From positions 1-8,095 of the forward strand of contig CAIUZX010000381.1 of assembly GCA_903903715.1 (NCBI GenBank): a DNA stretch of 8,095 nucleotides, read 5' to 3'. Numbering within the stretch: position 1 is the stretch's first letter; every line of letters begins with the position of its first letter. The DNA comes from an uncultured Caulobacterales bacterium. GTDB taxonomy: Bacteria > Pseudomonadota > Alphaproteobacteria > Caulobacterales > Caulobacteraceae. The notes under the pieces were generated by a model. That model was not told where the DNA came from and made no database searches. It saw nothing but the letters and a program-made list of their open reading frames with translations. The position numbers and the translations under genes were made by a program. Of this stretch, positions 6,212 through 8,095 are shown in pieces.

Positions 6212-7771
6212 CTAATAGGCTCGTCGACGCCCTGTCAGGATGAGAACAGCGGTCAACACCAGAAGCGCTATGGCGACCCAGGGCAACACCTCGCGCCCGA
6301 GTGACAGCCATTCCGGCGCGGCAGGCGGGACTGCGGTCGAGGCCGCGGTGGTCGTCGATTCGGACTTTGCAGGCGCGGGCGGAGCTTGTGTCTTTGCGCT
6401 GGCGGCAGGGGCCTTGGACGGTGCGGGCGCCGGCGTCGCAGGGCTGGTCTGCTGAGCGGGCGTCGCCGCGACCGGCGCCTGCGTCGGCGCAGTCGCAGGT
6501 GAGGACGCAGCGGGTTTGGTCGCGTCCTTTACGGCCTCCGCAGGCGGCGCGGGCGGCGGGGCCGGCGTCGCGGTCAACGCCGTCGGAGGCGGCGCCTGGG
6601 TGGTCGCCGGCGGCGTGGAGGCGCTGGTTGACGGTAGCGCGGTCGCTCCGGCCAGGGCGGCGACCGCCCCTGCGCCGGTCACAGCGCTGGCTCCGGCGAG
6701 CGGCCGGTCGACGTCGGGATGCTTCGAGGGCGGCAGTTCGCGCAGCGCGTCCGTTCCGGCGCCCTTGGGCGGATCCACCCGGCGGCGATAGGCGTCGCAC
6801 AACAGGAGGTAGGCGTCCTGATCCACCACACCGGTCTGCGGCGCACCGCAACTGAGCTGGAACGCCTTGAAGGCGTTTGCGCTGTTTACACCAAAGCGTC
6901 CGTCGACTCCCTTGACCGGATCCACCAGCCCGAGCGCCGCCATCAGCGACTGGACGTGGCGGTCCCGGCCTTCCGCCGCGATCGCCATTCTGGCCTTCAC
7001 CACGCCGAAGTGATCGGGATCGATCCGGAAGACGGGGTCGCTGAACAGGTGCGCGTTCAGGTCCCAGGCCGAAAGCGTGAAGACATAGTTGGTCATGGCC
7101 ACGGGAACGGGTAGGGCGAGGTCCCAGGTTCCCGCATTGACGAGCGCGGTCAGGGCGTCGATCCGATAGACCGACCGGGCGAGGTCTGCGCCCCTGCTGA
7201 CCAGCCAGGCCCTGCGCGTCGCGAGATAGGCGAGGATCCAGTCCTTCTCGTTCGCCGCCGACGGCGCGCCCACCTTGGCGACGGTGCGGCCCTTTATATT
7301 CGCCCCGTGGCTCCACGAGCCCTGGATGAAGCTGTCATAAACGACGGCGCACGAAAGGGCGTTGACGAAGCCGCAGCTCTGCACCTCCTGCAAAGCGGGA
7401 CGCATGTAGTTGTCCCGGAAATAGCGGTCCTGGACGTCCTGCATAACAGGATCCGTCGCAGCCTTCTTCAAAAGGGCGATGAGCGCGGTATCGTTGTCGA
7501 GGGTCCGGTCACCCGCCTGCATGGCGGGCAGGTAGGTTCGGAAATTGTCCGCATACTTCGCACCCGGCGTGTCGCAGTACAATTTGATCAGCTTGTAGAG
7601 CTGGCCGCCCACCAGGGCGGCCTGATGCTTCCCGTAGCTGAGACCTCCAGCGTCGCTCGCGCTGTGGGCCACCGCATCGTATCTCGCCGGAGAATTCGAC
7701 TCGAACAGCGAGACGATCGCGTCGATCGTCGCCAGCTGCAGGTCGGAAAAGTGGATCTGTTCGTCGGACAC
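6212..7771 (-). CDS. GH46/chitosanase-like glycan hydrolase with peptidoglycan-binding domain and C-terminal membrane anchor
   Basis: This is a 519-residue modular protein. Residues about 10-230 resemble GH46 chitosanases (lysozyme superfamily): LFESNS (22-27, candidate acid Glu24), SASDAGGLSYG (37-47, candidate base Asp40), YLPAM (80-84), ATDPVMQDVQDRYFRDNYMRPA (105-126) and VVYDSFIQGSW (143-153). Residues about 270-328 form a PG_binding_1-like domain (HVQSLMAALGLVDPVKGVDGRFG, then NAFKAFQ). Residues about 335-485 are a Pro/Ala/Thr-rich linker. A transmembrane segment (about 495-513) ends in GRRRAY. There is no N-terminal signal peptide. Because a peptidoglycan-binding domain is attached, peptidoglycan is a more likely substrate than chitosan; this is inference. 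The GTG start (7771) has GAGAGA 5 nt upstream. The next gene on the strand, a lipase, begins 28-78 nt after the stop. It heads the likely operon and faces a divergent gene across a CtrA box. Confidence 0.8.
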   Translation of the reverse strand: MSDEQIHFSDLQLATIDAIVSLFESNSPARYDAVAHSASDAGGLSYGKHQAALVGGQLYKLIKLYCDTPGAKYADNFRTYLPAMQAGDRTLDNDTALIALLKKAATDPVMQDVQDRYFRDNYMRPALQEVQSCGFVNALSCAVVYDSFIQGSWSHGANIKGRTVAKVGAPSAANEKDWILAYLATRRAWLVSRGADLARSVYRIDALTALVNAGTWDLALPVPVAMTNYVFTLSAWDLNAHLFSDPVFRIDPDHFGVVKARMAIAAEGRDRHVQSLMAALGLVDPVKGVDGRFGVNSANAFKAFQLSCGAPQTGVVDQDAYLLLCDAYRRRVDPPKGAGTDALRELPPSKHPDVDRPLAGASAVTGAGAVAALAGATALPSTSASTPPATTQAPPPTALTATPAPPPAPPAEAVKDATKPAASSPATAPTQAPVAATPAQQTSPATPAPAPSKAPAASAKTQAPPAPAKSESTTTAASTAVPPAAPEWLSLGREVLPWVAIALLVLTAVLILTGRRRAY

Positions 7772-7796
7772 GTTTGTCTCTCGGCGATGGGTTGTG

Positions 7797-7812
7797 TTAA
7801 TAGTACATTAAC
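7797..7812. promoter_or_regulatory. Perfect CtrA box (TTAA-N7-TTAAC)
   Basis: TTAATAGTACATTAAC contains both TTAA half-sites separated by exactly 7 nt and the trailing C of the consensus. CtrA is the master cell-cycle response regulator of Caulobacter and relatives. The site is in the 117-bp region between two divergent genes, about 25 bp upstream of the hydrolase GTG and 77 bp upstream of the rightward ATG. In a GC-rich genome such an AT-rich exact match in an intergenic region is unlikely by chance. Confidence 0.8.
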
Positions 7813-7828
7813 CTTGGGGATCGGCCAA
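7800..7828 (-). promoter_or_regulatory. Candidate leftward promoter of the hydrolase operon, overlapped by the CtrA box
   Basis: On the minus strand TTGGCC (7828-7823) is followed after 17 nt by TACTAT (7805-7800). The predicted start is near 7794, leaving a leader of about 20-25 nt before the GTG at 7771. The -10 lies inside the CtrA box, so CtrA binding would be expected to repress this promoter. The match to consensus is only moderate. Confidence 0.35.
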
Positions 7829-7837
7829 CCTTAGAAC
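7808..7837 (+). promoter_or_regulatory. Candidate CtrA-activated promoter for the rightward gene
   Basis: The second CtrA half-site gives a -35-like TTAACC (7808-7813). After a 17-nt spacer comes TTAGAA (7831-7836); the bases TAGAAC (7832-7837) match the TANAWC core of the Caulobacter housekeeping -10 consensus GCTANAWC. A start near 7843 would give a leader of about 20-45 nt. CtrA overlapping the -35 is the usual arrangement at CtrA-activated promoters. Confidence 0.5.
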
Positions 7838-7888
7838 GCATCGGCGGTCGCGGGTAAGGGACGGATGGTCGGTGGTTGGCGGGGAGCC

Positions 7889-8095
7889 ATGTTCAACAGC
7901 CTTTTGTTCCAGATCGCCCTTTGCGTGTTGCTGGTGTTCCTGATCATGAGCGCCATGGTCAGCGTCGTTCAGGACATCATTATCCAGGGTTTTCGGCTGA
8001 GGGCGTATAACCTTCGTCGGGCGATCGTCAGCTTACTGACGGATGACACCTATCAGTTGGAGATCGCCGACCGCTTCTATCGGCACCCGATGACC
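7889..8095 (+). CDS. Membrane protein of unknown function, N-terminal part (runs off right edge)
   Basis: The 69 visible codons begin MFNSLLFQIALCVLLVFLIM and carry a transmembrane helix at about residues 4-28. After it comes a basic segment (GFRLRAYNLRRAIVSLL) and then LEIADRFYRHPM. This resembles, from memory, the start of a family of uncharacterised bacterial membrane proteins that open with one helix followed by a LRAxNLRxGIxxLL-like segment and a FYxHPL motif; no function is known to me. The ATG at 7889 has GGGGAG only 2 nt upstream. An in-frame ATG at 7865 preceded by TAAGGGA is an alternative that adds eight residues. The gene is divergent from the hydrolase operon and downstream of the CtrA box, so it may be cell-cycle regulated. 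The remainder of the protein is outside the window. Confidence 0.7.
   Translation, partial: MFNSLLFQIALCVLLVFLIMSAMVSVVQDIIIQGFRLRAYNLRRAIVSLLTDDTYQLEIADRFYRHPMT

Noticed and set aside
6180..7316. Long open minus-strand frame (378 codons) in another frame of the hydrolase gene
   Set aside because: Composition is Arg/Gly/Pro-rich with no domain signal; the alternative frame encodes the GH46-like, peptidoglycan-binding and membrane-anchor modules.
6212..7771. Reading the GH46-like protein as a phage endolysin from a prophage
   Set aside because: No phage structural, integrase, holin or attachment-site features are visible in the window, and the C-terminal anchor plus CtrA box point to a host gene.

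Overview
The window reads as chromosomal DNA from a GC-rich alphaproteobacterium, most likely of the Caulobacterales (Caulobacter, Phenylobacterium or Brevundimonas type). Four things support this: a flagellar fliK-type gene with a sigma-54-like promoter, a perfect CtrA box (TTAA-N7-TTAAC), a TonB-dependent receptor, and strong third-position GC. The genus cannot be fixed from this sequence. No rRNA, tRNA, CRISPR array, insertion sequence or phage structural gene was seen.

Left part (1-1423). On the minus strand, a FliK-type hook-length control gene (1234-143) overlaps by 4 bases (ATGA) a small FlhB-C-terminal-like gene that runs off the left edge. A sigma-54-type -24/-12 element lies just upstream of fliK. 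The 189-bp divergent intergenic region also holds a 16-bp near-palindrome and two GANTC (CcrM-type) sites.

Centre-left (1424-3499). On the plus strand, a TTG-started TonB-dependent outer-membrane receptor has a clear signal peptide and plug. Its C-terminus meets the minus-strand genes tail to tail across a small hairpin.

Centre to right (3519-7771). A minus-strand gene set is transcribed in this order: (a) a GH46/chitosanase-like glycan hydrolase with a peptidoglycan-binding domain, a Pro/Ala/Thr-rich linker and a C-terminal membrane anchor, but no signal peptide; (b) a possible 17-residue leader ORF; (c) a class 3 alpha/beta-hydrolase lipase, also without a signal peptide; (d) a TPR protein fused to a glycosyltransferase-9/41-like domain, of the architecture of the flagellin glycosyltransferase FlmG. 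The short gaps (28 and 74 nt) suggest co-transcription.

Right edge (7772-8095). A 117-bp divergent region carries the CtrA box. It is placed so that it could serve as the -35 region of a promoter for the rightward gene, which begins with a transmembrane segment and is cut by the window end. It would also cover the -10 of a possible leftward promoter for the hydrolase operon. The most interesting possibility is an undescribed, cell-cycle-controlled envelope module: a peptidoglycan-active enzyme without a signal peptide, a lipase, a TPR-glycosyltransferase and a divergent membrane protein, switched by CtrA. The sequence supports the parts; the joint function is inference.
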